From the NCBI RefSeq assembly GCF_014279835.1, contig NZ_CP047942.1, positions 682,001 to 746,000 on the forward strand: a DNA stretch of 64,000 nucleotides, in the 5' to 3' direction. The DNA comes from Synechococcus sp. MVIR-18-1. Lineage in GTDB: Bacteria > Cyanobacteriota > Cyanobacteriia > PCC-6307 > Cyanobiaceae. The notes under the pieces are model-generated. The model did no database searches, had not been told where the DNA came from, and worked only from the letters and a program-made list of their open reading frames with translations. How positions within the stretch are numbered: position 1 is the stretch's first letter; every line of letters begins with the position of its first letter. The translations under genes and the position numbers were made by a program. Below are positions 18,970-28,735 of the stretch, in pieces.

Positions 18970-19437
18970 TCAGGAGGCGGTGACCCAGGCATCACTGCGG
19001 CCCTTGGACTGCCAGAACATGCCGTGGATTTTCTCAACAGCAGCGAGAAGCTCTTCCGCTTTGCCTTGGTCGATGTGCACCTTGCAGGCGCTGCAAAGTT
19101 TCGCCGCTTTCCAGAAGGTGTCGTGGAGATCGGGGAACGTGGCCAGGTGCTCGGGCTTGAAGTAGTCGGTCCAAAGGATCAAGAGTTCTTTCTTGGTCTT
19201 TTGGGCTTCATCTTCCTTGACCGCAACGAAGCGAGCAAAGGTGTTGAGACCAGCGTGGTGGTCTCCAGCAGAAGCAGGAGCCTCAAGCGCCTTGAGCTTC
19301 TTGGTCATCGCGAGCACTGCTTCAGCGTGAACACGAGTTGAAGCAGGGTCATACACACCGCAGGGTCCGTCGCAGTGGGCTTCAACGGTGGAAGCGGGCA
19401 AGGAGCGAACGATCGCTGATAGAGCCGAGCGAAGCAT
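18970..19437 (-). CDS. sodN: Nickel superoxide dismutase
   Basis: 155 residues. The nickel hook HCDGPCGVY sits at residues 21-29, so cleavage after residue 20 (SLPASTVEA) would leave the mature enzyme starting with His1-Cys2 and Cys6 as nickel ligands, with about 135 residues in the helical bundle. It removes superoxide and replaces iron or manganese SOD in many marine cyanobacteria. The ATG at 19437 is well placed. SodX and the transporter-like SodT are adjacent. Confidence 0.97.
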   Translation of the reverse strand: MLRSALSAIVRSLPASTVEAHCDGPCGVYDPASTRVHAEAVLAMTKKLKALEAPASAGDHHAGLNTFARFVAVKEDEAQKTKKELLILWTDYFKPEHLATFPDLHDTFWKAAKLCSACKVHIDQGKAEELLAAVEKIHGMFWQSKGRSDAWVTAS

Positions 19438-19496
19438 CGGGTTTGAAACAGAATTTTCGGTTTAAGAAGCCTACCTATGGATGACCTTCTTAGGGA

Positions 19497-20111
19497 TCAC
19501 TTTTTGATGTCTAGTAGTTCGACTTCAAAAATCAGGGTTGCGTTTGGAGGGATCACGCGGCCAGCACCACGCTTGCCGTAGCCGAGGTCAGGGGGGATCA
19601 CCAGCTTGCGCTTTCCGCCCACTTTCATGCCTTGCACGCCTTCATCCCAACCCTTGATCACCCGACCGGCCCCAAGCGGAAATTCAAACGGGGTGCCACG
19701 GTCATAGCTGGCATCAAATTGCGTGCCGTCTTCGAGGGTGCCGCGGTAGTTCACCACCACGTTTTGTCCAGAGCTGGCTACGTCACCAGTGCCCACAACG
19801 AGATCGGTGATTTTTAGGCCACTCGCGGTGACCTGAGGTTTCTCTGCTTCCATCGGACCGCCGAGGGCTGAGGCGTCAGCCAGGTTGGTATCGGCAGCCA
19901 TCGCAAACAAACTGGGATTGGGGTTGTCGGGGTCGAGTTCCATGGGATTGGCCACGGCCTGAACGACAGCCTCTTGGACAGTCGTCGCATTGCTACTGGC
20001 CATGGTGGATGGCGTTGCGGCAATCACCGTGGAGGGCGACACCAATTGGCTGATGAACGCCACCATCAGACAGGACACAAACACAGCGGTGCTGATCAAG
20101 ATCTCGCGCAC
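19497..20111 (-). CDS. FKBP-type peptidyl-prolyl cis-trans isomerase, membrane-anchored or exported
   Basis: 204 residues starting at GTG 20111. A hydrophobic N-terminus ([20 protein letters not shown]) forms an anchor or signal, followed by a loose linker to about residue 90 and a C-terminal FKBP domain: [57 protein letters not shown] and [16 protein letters not shown]. The conserved active-site Tyr, Asp, Phe and Trp are all present. It should catalyse proline isomerisation in the periplasm or lumen. It is unrelated to the parvulin in the secretion island. Confidence 0.93.
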   Translation of the reverse strand: MREILISTAVFVSCLMVAFISQLVSPSTVIAATPSTMASSNATTVQEAVVQAVANPMELDPDNPNPSLFAMAADTNLADASALGGPMEAEKPQVTASGLKITDLVVGTGDVASSGQNVVVNYRGTLEDGTQFDASYDRGTPFEFPLGAGRVIKGWDEGVQGMKVGGKRKLVIPPDLGYGKRGAGRVIPPNATLIFEVELLDIKK

Positions 20112-20145
20112 AGATTTCTGCTCGATTCAATCCAATTCTGGCAGT

Positions 20146-20481
20146 TCATTCCTCGCGCTCTTTCTGGCGTAACTGCTGCTCAAGGCGATCGATTCTTCCG
20201 CGCAGCTCATCCAGTTCTCGCTGACTGGCCAAACCGAGGTCCTGAATGATGTTGTCGCGATTGCGTTCGAGGTTGCGGCCCATCTGCTGCTCGAGTTCTG
20301 GTGTTTCGCCGCGCAAAGCCTTGAGCACATCGTCCACAAGGGCCGAGGCATGGGTTGAATCAAGGCGGCCGCTGCTCACCCATTCCTGGGTGACGTAACG
20401 CAGCCGATCGGCAACAAGCGTTGTGGTGCCGAGTCCTCGAAGAAGAAGCTGTTGCAGGGGATTAGCAGTATCCATAGCCAT
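20146..20481 (-). CDS. Small phasin-like coiled-coil protein
   Basis: 111 residues from ATG 20481 (a second ATG lies two codons later). An N-terminal helical part (NPLQQLLLRGLGTTTLVADR) is followed by a polar, heptad-rich C-terminus (ELDELRGRIDRLEQQLRQKE). This architecture matches the short phasin-like/PHA-granule-regulator-like proteins found in many cyanobacteria, whose role is not established. The frame stays open far upstream on the minus strand, but that extension is antisense to lnt and not protein-like. It lies 34 bp upstream of the FKBP gene in the same direction. Confidence 0.7.
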   Translation of the reverse strand: MAMDTANPLQQLLLRGLGTTTLVADRLRYVTQEWVSSGRLDSTHASALVDDVLKALRGETPELEQQMGRNLERNRDNIIQDLGLASQRELDELRGRIDRLEQQLRQKEREE

Positions 20482-20527
20482 ACGGGCGCGTCTGGATTCA
20501 GGATGGCTTGATCTCCCGCCACTGACC

Positions 20528-22045
20528 ATGGGAAATGACCGATCCCTGGTGCTTCTGCAGGGGCTGCTGGGGGGACTGTTGGCAGGCGTTGCCCTGACGA
20601 TGTCGGGCCCTTGGTGGATGGTGCCGGCTCTGGCGCTGCTCTGGGCCGCGTCTCCTAGTTCTCTGGCCTCCGCGCTCTGGGGTGGAGTGGCCGTCCTCGT
20701 GAGCCATCGCTGGTTGCTGGCGTTGCATCCCTTGATGTGGATCGGTGTTCCCGCCTGGCTCAGCCTGCCAGTGGCTGCTGGGATCTGGTTGGCCTGTGCC
20801 CTGCTGGCCGCCCTGTTGCTTGCCTGTTGGAGTGGTTTTGTGAATCGCCTGCCCTTGCGGGGAAGCTTGAGCCATGCCGTGCTGGCTGCGGCTGTTTGGG
20901 GGTTGGCGGAAGTGGCCCTATCGCAAAGCCCTGTGTTTTGGATTGGGGTCGGTGGCAGTGTGCTCCCGGCCGATCCACCCCTCGCTGCGTTGAGTCGCTG
21001 GATCGGTGAGGGCGGACTGGCTGCTCTGCAACTGCTGCTCGGCTGGTGGCTGTGGCGTTTGCTCACGATGTCTCGTAGAGACTCGGGTTGGCCTGGACTG
21101 CTCGCTGGCGGCCTGCTGAGCCTTGTTGTTGTTCACGGGGTAGGGGCCCGGCTGCTGCAGACCCCTCCAACGATTGGAGGGCAAGCCGATCTGTCGGAGT
21201 ACAGCGTTGGCCTCTGGCAACCCGCCATTCCCACCCGTGAAAAATTTTCTGCGCAACGCCAACGGGATCTGCCCGGACGCCTACAAGCTGCGCTTCAAGA
21301 GGCTGATGCCGCTGCTGCGGACTGGCTGTTGGCACCAGAAGGCACATTGCCGCTCAACGATTCCCTCAGCGCATCCGCTCCGATTCCATTGATGAGCGGG
21401 GGGTTTCGCTGGTCGCGGGGACGTCAGCACAGCGCCATGGTTTTGGTGGAGGCTGGAGGCACCACTCCGGTGGCCTCGATTGATAAGCATCGACTGGTTC
21501 CATTGGGGGAGTGGGTTCCGTCCTGGCCAGGCCTCAGCGGCCTTTCGGCCATCGGCGGCCTGGAGGCTGGAGAGCCATCCAGGCTGTGGCGTTGGGGTGG
21601 TCCACCCGCTGCCGTTGCCATCTGCTACGAGATCAGCAATGGAGCGGCCTTAGCTCGCGCCGTTGCTGATGGGGCGGAGTGGATCCTTGCTGCAGCCAAC
21701 CTTGACCCCTATCCCCGCCTCCTGCAGCAGCAGTATTTGGCTTTGGCTCAGCTGCGCAGTCTGGAAACGGCCAGACCGCTGTTATCAACAGCGAATACCG
21801 GTCCAACGGCCATGATCCGAGCGAATGGGCAGGTTGCACAGCGCTTGGCGTCGTTTGATCCAGGCCTGTTGGTGGTGCCATTTCAACCCCGTAAGGGTTT
21901 GACGGGATATGTGCGCTGGGGAGAGGCTCCCCTGCTGTTGATCATCGGAGCCTCGTCGCTGATGTTGATCAAATCGGCGAGTCGATCAGGCCCCCGCCCA
22001 GCACGGCCTCGCCGTCGTAAAACACCGCCCCTTGACCAGGCGTGA
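20528..22045 (+). CDS. lnt: Apolipoprotein N-acyltransferase
   Basis: 505 residues. About six membrane helices occupy the first 220 residues, followed by a nitrilase-like domain with the catalytic set Glu ([10 protein letters not shown]), Lys ([13 protein letters not shown]) and Cys (VAICYEIS). It acylates the N-terminal cysteine of lipoproteins at the inner membrane. The frame is open upstream to 20423, but ATG 20528 ([12 protein letters not shown]) begins the hydrophobic core and avoids overlap with the divergent phasin-like gene. The 3' end overlaps mnmA tail-to-tail by 77 bp, and a basic tail (RPARPRRRK) is encoded in the overlap. Confidence 0.92.
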   Translation: MGNDRSLVLLQGLLGGLLAGVALTMSGPWWMVPALALLWAASPSSLASALWGGVAVLVSHRWLLALHPLMWIGVPAWLSLPVAAGIWLACALLAALLLACWSGFVNRLPLRGSLSHAVLAAAVWGLAEVALSQSPVFWIGVGGSVLPADPPLAALSRWIGEGGLAALQLLLGWWLWRLLTMSRRDSGWPGLLAGGLLSLVVVHGVGARLLQTPPTIGGQADLSEYSVGLWQPAIPTREKFSAQRQRDLPGRLQAALQEADAAAADWLLAPEGTLPLNDSLSASAPIPLMSGGFRWSRGRQHSAMVLVEAGGTTPVASIDKHRLVPLGEWVPSWPGLSGLSAIGGLEAGEPSRLWRWGGPPAAVAICYEISNGAALARAVADGAEWILAAANLDPYPRLLQQQYLALAQLRSLETARPLLSTANTGPTAMIRANGQVAQRLASFDPGLLVVPFQPRKGLTGYVRWGEAPLLLIIGASSLMLIKSASRSGPRPARPRRRKTPPLDQA

Positions 22046-23144
22046 TCGAAAACTGTGGCTCCTGGAAGGTGAGCTTGCAGCGATGAGGGCGATCTCCGGC
22101 TTGATCTTCAGCATTGGCTTCGATGCAGGTGAGATGGGCACGCACGGGTTCGCTGCGGTAGCGCACTTGCACCTCCACCTCCATGGCTGAGCCGAGTGGG
22201 GGTGCGGCGATCGAGACCCAGTTCACAGCGCCAACCTCGCAGCCTGTGCGGCCAGCTTCTGCCCTCGTGGCGACCACCACCTGGTTCATGGCGGCATCGA
22301 GTTTCACCACATGCAGCGGTTCACTCCAGGCAATTCCTAAGCCTTTGCGCTGACCAATGGTGAAGTGTTCAATGCCGTCGTGCTGTCCGACCACCGTTCC
22401 GTCTTGCAGCACGATTTCGCCGTCTCGTGGCGGAAGGTAGGCATCAAGGAACGCGCGCATGGAGCCGTGGTGATCGGCCAGGCAAAGGTCTTGGCTTTCT
22501 GGCTTGTCGGCGGTGCGTAATCCGTGGCGCCCGGCTTCAAGGCGGGTGTCGGCCTTGGTGAGTTCGCCGAGTGGGAAGACCACGCGCGCCAAGACCTCCT
22601 GGGGCAGGTCATAGAGGAAATAACTCTGGTCTTTGCGGCTGTCGAGACCTCGCAACAGCTTCCAGCGGCCGTTTTCCTGGTCCAGACGGATGCGGGCGTA
22701 ATGACCTGTGGCGATCCTGGGAAGATTGCGTTCCCGTTCGGCCCAGGCGAGCATCGGCCCGAATTTCACAGCCCGGTTGCATTTCGAACAGGGCAGGGGT
22801 GTGATGCCAGCCCGGTAGCCATCCACCAAGCCTTGAACGATTTCGCGAACGAACGTATCCCTTGAATCCACCACGTGGTGGGGCACCCCGAGTTGTTCAC
22901 AGATTCCGGCAGCATCCACCAAGCCTTCGGCGCAGCATGCTCCTTTACCGCTCATCAGCCAGAGCGTGAGGCCCTCCACCTCCCAGCCGGCTTCCACCAT
23001 CAATGCTGCGGTGAGTGAGCTGTCTACCCCGCCGGAAAGTCCGACGGCCACACGATGCTCTCCAGGCCATTGGCGCAATCGCTCCAGGGCCTCGGCACCG
23101 GCTGGGGTTGCTGTGAGGGTGCTCATCATGGCCTCGGCCGACAT
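21969..23144 (-). CDS. mnmA: tRNA-specific 2-thiouridylase
   Basis: About 391 residues. Visible signatures are the P-loop [14 protein letters not shown], the first catalytic Cys in [14 protein letters not shown], the second in [11 protein letters not shown], the tRNA-reading part ATGHYARI and the C-terminal beta-barrel ([16 protein letters not shown]). It installs the 2-thio group on U34 of Lys, Glu and Gln tRNAs. ATG 23144 was chosen; a GTG at 23165 and ATGs at 23129 and 23126 are also possible. Its 3' end overlaps lnt. Confidence 0.95.
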   Translation of the reverse strand: MSAEAMMSTLTATPAGAEALERLRQWPGEHRVAVGLSGGVDSSLTAALMVEAGWEVEGLTLWLMSGKGACCAEGLVDAAGICEQLGVPHHVVDSRDTFVREIVQGLVDGYRAGITPLPCSKCNRAVKFGPMLAWAERERNLPRIATGHYARIRLDQENGRWKLLRGLDSRKDQSYFLYDLPQEVLARVVFPLGELTKADTRLEAGRHGLRTADKPESQDLCLADHHGSMRAFLDAYLPPRDGEIVLQDGTVVGQHDGIEHFTIGQRKGLGIAWSEPLHVVKLDAAMNQVVVATRAEAGRTGCEVGAVNWVSIAAPPLGSAMEVEVQVRYRSEPVRAHLTCIEANAEDQAGDRPHRCKLTFQEPQFSITPGQGAVFYDGEAVLGGGLIDSPI

Positions 23145-23171
23145 GGGCGGGCATCGCTGTATCACTCCATA

Positions 23172-24749
23172 GTGAGGGCCCCGTCTGTTTTTGGCTTGGT
23201 CTGGCCTCCCCTAGATGCGGAGCACTGGCTGGTCAGTGCCGAACAAATGTTGGCCTTGGAGCAGGAATGGCTGGGCAGTGGTTTGCCCGTTGCCGCCTTG
23301 ATGGAGGCCGTTGGCCAAGCGATGGCTGAGTGGTGTCTTCAGAGGCCAAAGCGTTTGGAGCAGGGCGTATTGGTGTTGGTGGGACCTGGCCACAACGGTG
23401 GTGATGGGTTGGTGGTGGCCCGGCGTCTGCTGCATGCCGGAGTGGAGGTCAGGCTGTGGGCGCCGCTGCCGCTCCGTCAAGCACTCACCCAAACGCATTG
23501 GCGTCATCTGGAGTGGCTTGGGGCAAGGGTTCTGGAGATGCAGCCCGACCCAAGCGATGCAGCCCTGTGGGTGGAGGCTCTGTTTGGCTTGGGACAACAC
23601 CGTCCACTACCGGAAGGATTGGCGTTGTTGCTCAGCGAACGCGAGCGTGTTCAGCCCGGCCGGCTGATCAGCTTGGATGTGCCTGCGGGGATGCATTCCA
23701 ACCACGGCAGGTTCGAGGCAGGCGGAGGGGCGGTGGCCTCCGACACGTTGTGCGTGGGCCTGGTGAAACGGGGGTTGGTTCAGGACGCAGCTCTGGCCAA
23801 CGTGGGGCGGGTGCATCGCTTGGATCCGGGTGTTCCCCCCCAGTTGATCGAGCAACTGAGGCCAGCGGCTGTGCTGCGGGTGATGGCAAAGGATCTGGCA
23901 ACCCTGCCGGTTCCCCAAGATGCGCCAACGGCGATGAAATATCAGCGCGGCCGTGTGCTGTTGGTGGCAGGAAGCGAGCGCTATCGCGGCGCAGCACTCC
24001 TGGCGGCACAAGGGGCCATGGCCAGTGGGGTGGGAAGTTTGAGAGCGGCCTTGCCTGAGGCCGTTGCTGATGCCATCTGGCAATGGATTCCTGAGTTGGT
24101 GCTATCGGCGGGATTGCCAGCTACTGCCTCGGGGGGATTGGCCTGGGGGCCATGGCTGGCTGATGCCGATCTCTCCCGCTTGGATGCGCTGTTGCTGGGG
24201 CCTGGGATTGGTGCGTTAGACGGGCAGTGGGATGCCTGGGCAGAGCCCTTGCTGTCGTTCGAGGGGCTGCTCGTGCTCGATGCCGATGGGCTCAATGCCT
24301 TGGCCGCCTCGAAGCACGGCTGGCGCTGGCTTTGCCGGCGTGAGTTCCCAACCTGGATCACCCCGCATCCCAGCGAATTTGCAAGGCTTTTCCCTGACTT
24401 CAGCAGGCTGGAGCCGCTGGAGAGCGCGCAATCGGCTGCGGCAGAAAGCGGAGCCATTGTCTTGCTTAAGGGGGCTCATTCGGTGATTGCCGATCCGAAT
24501 GGGGTGGTGCATCAACTCGTTGACACCTCGGTGCAGGTGGCTCGCACAGGCCTGGGCGATCTGTTGGCTGGATTTGCGGTGGGCTGGGGTGCGCGCTGCT
24601 GGGCTTGCGGGGAGAAGCCGCGGGGAACAGACCTTGCCGCAGCCGCTTTGCTTCATGCGGAGGCGTCACAAACCAGTGAAGAAGCCACGAGTGCCAGTGA
24701 GATTGGCAAAACCCTTTCTGCGCTCACCCGTCAGATTTGCGCGAATTAA
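23172..24749 (+). CDS. nnr: Bifunctional NAD(P)H-hydrate epimerase/dehydratase
   Basis: About 525 residues. The N-terminal YjeF_N half has the NAD(P)HX epimerase signature [17 protein letters not shown]. The C-terminal carbohydrate-kinase-like half has [44 protein letters not shown] and [12 protein letters not shown] (usually GTGDVLAG). It repairs hydrated NADH and NADPH. Start GTG 23172 is chosen; TTG 23196 is possible. The frame is open further upstream, but that part is antisense to mnmA. Confidence 0.92.
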   Translation: MRAPSVFGLVWPPLDAEHWLVSAEQMLALEQEWLGSGLPVAALMEAVGQAMAEWCLQRPKRLEQGVLVLVGPGHNGGDGLVVARRLLHAGVEVRLWAPLPLRQALTQTHWRHLEWLGARVLEMQPDPSDAALWVEALFGLGQHRPLPEGLALLLSERERVQPGRLISLDVPAGMHSNHGRFEAGGGAVASDTLCVGLVKRGLVQDAALANVGRVHRLDPGVPPQLIEQLRPAAVLRVMAKDLATLPVPQDAPTAMKYQRGRVLLVAGSERYRGAALLAAQGAMASGVGSLRAALPEAVADAIWQWIPELVLSAGLPATASGGLAWGPWLADADLSRLDALLLGPGIGALDGQWDAWAEPLLSFEGLLVLDADGLNALAASKHGWRWLCRREFPTWITPHPSEFARLFPDFSRLEPLESAQSAAAESGAIVLLKGAHSVIADPNGVVHQLVDTSVQVARTGLGDLLAGFAVGWGARCWACGEKPRGTDLAAAALLHAEASQTSEEATSASEIGKTLSALTRQICAN

Positions 24750-24901
24750 TGATTAAAAAATTGATGAAGTTTGAAAATGCACACAATTCAAAACGCGCAA
24801 ATGTGTCGTTTTCCTTTCACGAATATGGAGGGTTTCTGAAAACATTTGGGTTTATCGTTTTTTCATAGGAAAGTCTCTCCACGCCCAAGAGACGAGTTGA
24901 C

Positions 24902-25843
24902 ATGGTTTCCTCAACAGCTCGGACCTCCGAGACCCAGAGACGCAGAAGCAGCGACCCGATTAGTTGGTACCTCTCGACGATTGGCCGAATACCACTGCTG
25001 ACCGCTGCTGAAGAAATTGAGCTTGGAAATCAGGTTCAGAAGTTCATGGAGCTCACGCAGGACGGCTCGGTCTCTGCTGACAGCGAGGAGTTCAGCTCCA
25101 AGGATCGACGCTTGATTCGCGTTGGTCAGCGTGCGAAGCAGCGGATGATGAAGGCCAACCTGCGGCTGGTGGTGAGTGTCGCGAAGAAATATCAAGGCAA
25201 AGGTCTTGAGCTTCTCGATCTCATCCAGGAAGGATCGCTTGGCTTGGAACGGGCTGTTGAGAAATTTGATCCAACCCGCGGCTATAAGTTTTCGACCTAT
25301 GCCTTTTGGTGGATTCGCCAGAGCATGACGCGGGCAATCGCTTGTCAGTCACGCACCATTCGCCTGCCGGTGCACTTGAGCGAGCGTCTCACGACGATCC
25401 GCAAGGTGAGTTTGGATTTAGCTCACAAGCTTGGAGCGATGCCGAGTCGCCTCGAGATTTCAGAAGCCTTGGATATGCCTGTTGAGGAGCTCGACTCCCT
25501 GCTGCGCCAGGCCCTCACCACCAGCAGTCTTGATGCTCCCGTGAATGGAGAAGATGGTCGCAGCTTCCTTGGTGATTTGATTGCTGATTCTTCTGCGGAA
25601 GAACCACTCGACAAGGTTGAGCAGCGCATTCACCATGAACAACTCGGCCGCTGGTTGAGTCATCTCAGTGAGCAAGAGCAACACGTGCTCACGCTGCGTT
25701 TTGGATTAAACGGCAACGAGCGCCACACCTTGGCTCAAATTGGCCGTTTGCTCGATGTTTCGCGTGAACGCGTCCGCCAGGTGGAATTGAAGTCGCTGCG
25801 CAAGCTGCGTAATCTCACTCGTCGGATGTCTCCAACGTTCTGA
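24902..25843 (+). CDS. Group 2 RNA polymerase sigma factor (RpoD-like)
   Basis: 313 residues, the length of non-essential group 2 cyanobacterial sigma factors. Region 1.2 is DPISWYLSTIGRIPLLT. Region 2 follows with LRLVVSVAKKYQGKGLELLDLI and the -10 reading stretch KFSTYAFWWIRQSMTRA. Region 3 comes next, then region 4 with the HTH TLAQIGRLLDVSRERVRQVE. It lacks the long acidic N-terminus of the housekeeping factor. It is monocistronic after a 150-bp AT-rich leader. Which SigB/C/D-type member it is cannot be fixed from sequence alone. Confidence 0.95.
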   Translation: MVSSTARTSETQRRRSSDPISWYLSTIGRIPLLTAAEEIELGNQVQKFMELTQDGSVSADSEEFSSKDRRLIRVGQRAKQRMMKANLRLVVSVAKKYQGKGLELLDLIQEGSLGLERAVEKFDPTRGYKFSTYAFWWIRQSMTRAIACQSRTIRLPVHLSERLTTIRKVSLDLAHKLGAMPSRLEISEALDMPVEELDSLLRQALTTSSLDAPVNGEDGRSFLGDLIADSSAEEPLDKVEQRIHHEQLGRWLSHLSEQEQHVLTLRFGLNGNERHTLAQIGRLLDVSRERVRQVELKSLRKLRNLTRRMSPTF

Positions 25844-25849
25844 TCGACA

Positions 25850-25867
25850 GATGAGCTGCTGCTCATC
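25850..25867 (+). terminator. Hairpin just after the sigma factor gene
   Basis: A perfect 7-bp stem (GATGAGC/GCTCATC) with a 4-base loop, 7 bases after the stop codon. No strong U run follows directly, though CATCACTTTTTGATG sits 20 bases downstream and can form a second small hairpin. Probably an mRNA 3'-end structure. Confidence 0.4.
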
Positions 25868-26057
25868 AACGGATTTCATCACTTTTTGATGGATGCCTAG
25901 AACCTGAAACTGCGAGTCTTGTGGGGCTCCAGTTTTATCCCAGATGCAAGCGGTAAGGCCAAAACGGCCAAAGCCACAAACTATCCCCGTTGTGCTCAAG
26001 TACGTACGAATAACAAGAAGGTGAGCCATTTCTGACTTCATCTCTGAGACCAAACAC

Positions 26058-26264
26058 TTGACCGAACCCAAAAAGCCGAGCAAGCCCAGGTCTCTTACCT
26101 ATACGGAAATGATGAACGGTGGACAACAACACATGGATGGCGCAACGCATCAGCAAGAGCTAAACCTGCAGCGACGAAGGGACGTATTTGAGCGTTCTGT
26201 CGAACACCTCGAGCAGTCCTTCAATACTGAAGCTCATCACATTGGTGGTGGTACTGGGATCTGA
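26058..26264 (+). CDS. Small hydrophilic hypothetical protein
   Basis: 68 residues from TTG 26058; internal ATGs at MMNGG are also possible starts. It is rich in Gln, His and charged residues (NLQRRRDVFERSVEHLEQSF), with one likely helix and no membrane segment. Its stop codon overlaps the next start as TGATG, so the two genes are probably translationally coupled. I recognise no family. Confidence 0.5.
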   Translation: MTEPKKPSKPRSLTYTEMMNGGQQHMDGATHQQELNLQRRRDVFERSVEHLEQSFNTEAHHIGGGTGI

Positions 26265-26629
26265 TGAGTGCGCTTGCTTGCCTTGTTGTCTCAGCATTTC
26301 TTGCCTACTTGATCGCTGAGTTCCGAAAGAGACGTGTCGCTAGCAAAAGCACCAAGGCTTGGCGAGAAGCTTCAGAGCTTGTTTTTGACAGAAACCTGAG
26401 GTTTCACATCAAACTGGAATACGAAACTGGAGCTGCACCAAGTAATGCGGAGGGCTATGCAGAATCAAGAGACTCTCTCGTTAGCCACTTGGCTTCGAAC
26501 CTGTTGATACTGGCGAACAGGCGGCTCGAGATCGAGCCGTCTAAGAGTGAGGCTGAGGAGTTCGTGCGTCAGCACTGTGATCTTGACGACGACCTTATGG
26601 AAGGAATGTGGATTTCAAGGTTCAGTTGA
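26264..26629 (+). CDS. Hypothetical protein with one N-terminal membrane helix
   Basis: 121 residues. An N-terminal hydrophobic segment (ALACLVVSAFLAYLIAEF) is followed by a basic stretch (RKRRVASKSTK), then a helical acidic domain ending near FVRQHCDLDDDLMEGMW. The positive-inside pattern suggests a cytoplasmic C-terminal domain. Start coupled to the preceding gene (TGATG). Family not recognised. Confidence 0.6.
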   Translation: MSALACLVVSAFLAYLIAEFRKRRVASKSTKAWREASELVFDRNLRFHIKLEYETGAAPSNAEGYAESRDSLVSHLASNLLILANRRLEIEPSKSEAEEFVRQHCDLDDDLMEGMWISRFS

Positions 26630-26646
26630 AAGTGAATGTTTTTGTG

Positions 26647-26823
26647 ATGAGAAATGAACTGCCCTGCCGCATCTGCTCAATGCGTGTCCCGCTACCTCCG
26701 CAGTTCAGACGGGTCAAAACTGCTATTTGCCCTAGTTGTGCTCATGAAGGGTTGGACAAAATCGTGACCATTCGGCTCTTCAAAGAGCAGATGATTGATT
26801 CGGTCACTTCGCACAACCTATAG
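26647..26823 (+). CDS. Small zinc-ribbon-like protein
   Basis: 58 residues from ATG 26647; GTG 26608 or 26632 are in-frame alternatives. Two CxxC knuckles (LPCRICSMRV and AICPSCAHEG) spaced by about 20 residues make a treble-clef or zinc-ribbon fold likely. It follows the membrane-helix protein directly, so the three small genes at 26.06-26.82 kb may form one unit. Function unknown. Confidence 0.55.
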   Translation: MRNELPCRICSMRVPLPPQFRRVKTAICPSCAHEGLDKIVTIRLFKEQMIDSVTSHNL

Positions 26824-26888
26824 AACTTTGTTGGTCAATCTTGTTGCGTTAATGCAAGATGTAATGGTTTTCTGATTGCTTTTAGTGC

Positions 26889-27653
26889 TTAAAAAGTTGA
26901 GTAGGTAAAGCCTAGGTCTGGCTTGTATGGCCTCTTCTCTTTCCCCTTGCATTCATGTTTAACTAATTGAATCCACTGCGCATCGTCGATCTTTGCCATC
27001 ACTCTTGCCTCGCTCTCTAGTCGTCTTTGCTTTGGGTGATAGTTATGGACATTGATTACATCCCGTCGTGGAAGGCGCTCTAAGATTTGCTGATCATCAA
27101 GATAAGGCACTCCATTGCGACAACGGTGTTGAACTGCATGCCATCCCTCATGCTTTAGCGTGTCAATTAATTCATCAAGATCACCATTGTGAAACCCCTG
27201 GCACATCACCACTAATTCGTTTTTGATTCGGTAATAGCCATATAAATTCCTGCCTTTGCATCCCCAGGTTTTAGAATTGTTTGACCAAAGAATAGACCTT
27301 TGCCCAAGGACTTTTTGGATTGCTTCTCCTAGTCTATCGAGTCTCGGACTGTTGATGTGATGAGGAGTCTTAGACATCGTTTTGATTTCACGTCCATGTT
27401 CCCTCGCTGCTTGTTTAATCTCAGCTCTATCTGTGGTGTGTCCTCTAATGCATGCAAAGAAATTTGCTTCTTGCTTGCATTTTTGGATGCTTGGTGAGGC
27501 GAGTTTAAAAGCATTTTTGCCAAGCCTCATTAATCCAGAGATACAGCGCTTCTTTGCCGACGCTTCTTCAGGATGTCCTGTTTTCAGGTTTGTCCCGCAA
27601 ACCATTTCTGCGTAGCTTTGAACTTGTGCCTGCATCGAAGCATCCGCAGTCAT
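26889..27653 (-). CDS. Putative HExxH zinc metallopeptidase-like protein, apparently cut off from its signal peptide
   Basis: 254 residues. The motif LKHEGWHAVQHRC at about residues 167-179 contains HExxH, the zinc-binding helix of many metallopeptidases; a downstream Glu in RRLESEARVMA could be the third ligand. There are four Cys in the N-terminal 80 residues and several more later. Immediately upstream, in the same frame, ATG 27707 begins a 16-residue signal-peptide-like sequence that runs into a TAA at 27659-27657, two codons before this start. The gene probably encoded an exported enzyme and now carries a nonsense mutation, or is expressed without export. No named family recognised. Confidence 0.6.
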   Translation of the reverse strand: MTADASMQAQVQSYAEMVCGTNLKTGHPEEASAKKRCISGLMRLGKNAFKLASPSIQKCKQEANFFACIRGHTTDRAEIKQAAREHGREIKTMSKTPHHINSPRLDRLGEAIQKVLGQRSILWSNNSKTWGCKGRNLYGYYRIKNELVVMCQGFHNGDLDELIDTLKHEGWHAVQHRCRNGVPYLDDQQILERLPRRDVINVHNYHPKQRRLESEARVMAKIDDAQWIQLVKHECKGKEKRPYKPDLGFTYSTF

Positions 27654-27656
27654 CGT

Positions 27657-27707
27657 TTAGGCAACCGCCGATAATCCACCAAGTGTTACGAAGAGAAGAG
27701 TGCGCAT
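27657..27707 (-). pseudogene. Orphaned signal-peptide codons with in-frame stop
   Basis: ATG 27707 encodes MRTLLFVTLGGLSAVA, a typical short signal peptide ending in an AxA-like site (A-V-A), and then a TAA. The next codons (ACG ATG ACT) continue in the same frame into the HExxH protein. A single base change would join the two. Either a true nonsense mutation or a sequencing error. Confidence 0.55.
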
Positions 27708-27809
27708 CAGACAACCAATCAAGCCATCCCCCTCCACTATTAGTCAATTCGCAGCTGATTGATGCGGTTGTTGATTTCAATCAAAAATATTGAAGAGCTT
27801 TGAAAGCTA

Positions 27810-28724
27810 GTGGCCATCCCCCTCGTTTATCACCAGGCCTATAGCGCACCTCTGTCGTCGAGCCATCGCTTTCCGATGGCGAAGTTCAGGATGTTGTTTG
27901 CGGCTCTCAGCGAGTTAGGTCTTGCTGAATCGAATCAGATTCATGCCCCTCTTCCTGTTCCTCGCCGCTGGCTCGAAACTGTGCATCGGCGCTGTTATCA
28001 CGAGGCGTTTGCGCGGGGCAAGCTTGATCGGCAAGCGCAACGCAGGATTGGTCTTCCGGCCACCACACCTTTGGTGCAACGCACCTGGTTAGCGGTGGGA
28101 GGAACACTGCTCACGGCCAGGTTGGCTCTTGAGCATGGTGTGGCTTGTCACCTTGCTGGTGGTACGCACCATGCCTTCCCCGACTACGGCAGTGGTTTCT
28201 GCATCTTCAATGACATTGCCGTGTCAGCCAGGGTCTTGCTTGAGGAGGCTCGCCTGACCCGCTTGATGATTGTGGATCTGGATGTGCATCAAGGCGATGC
28301 CACGGCGCTGATCTTTGCTGACGATCCGCGGGTGTTCACCTTTTCTGCTCATGCTGCATCCAACTTTCCGTCTCGGAAGCAGAGCAGCGATTGCGATTTG
28401 GCATTCGAAGATGGCGTTGAGGATCAGGCCTATATGGCTGCGGTTGGTGAGGCGCTCCCCTCACTTCTCGATCGCTTCAAGCCCGAACTGGTGCTTTACA
28501 ACGCTGGCGTGGATCCGCATCGAGACGATCGCTTGGGCCGGCTTTGCCTGTCCGACCGAGGCCTTTTGCAACGCGATCATCTCGTGTTTGATGCCTGCCT
28601 TCGTCGTCAGATCCCAGTCGCAAGCGTGATTGGTGGTGGCTATGACGCCCTCGACCCCCTGGTGAAGCGTCATGCCCTGGTGTTCAGGGCAGCGACCGAC
28701 CAAGCGAGATTGCATGGTCTTTAA
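27810..28724 (+). CDS. Histone-deacetylase/AcuC-family amidohydrolase
   Basis: 304 residues from GTG 27810. HDAC-superfamily signatures appear in order: YHQAYSAPL and HRFPMAKFRML, LAGGTHHAFPDYGSGFC, VDLDVHQGD (zinc-binding Asp and His), YNAGVDPHRDD (zinc-binding Asp and the following DD) and VIGGGYD (active-site Tyr loop). Bacterial members remove acyl groups from proteins or small amines; the substrate here is unknown. It converges on pdhA with about 10 bp between stop codons. Confidence 0.93.
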   Translation: MAIPLVYHQAYSAPLSSSHRFPMAKFRMLFAALSELGLAESNQIHAPLPVPRRWLETVHRRCYHEAFARGKLDRQAQRRIGLPATTPLVQRTWLAVGGTLLTARLALEHGVACHLAGGTHHAFPDYGSGFCIFNDIAVSARVLLEEARLTRLMIVDLDVHQGDATALIFADDPRVFTFSAHAASNFPSRKQSSDCDLAFEDGVEDQAYMAAVGEALPSLLDRFKPELVLYNAGVDPHRDDRLGRLCLSDRGLLQRDHLVFDACLRRQIPVASVIGGGYDALDPLVKRHALVFRAATDQARLHGL

Positions 28725-28735
28725 GAGGACATAAC

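Noticed and set aside
20482-21066. Long upstream extension of the phasin-like gene on the minus strand
   Set aside because: Antisense to lnt, with Pro/Arg/Ser-rich low-quality sequence; the domain pattern begins at ATG 20481.
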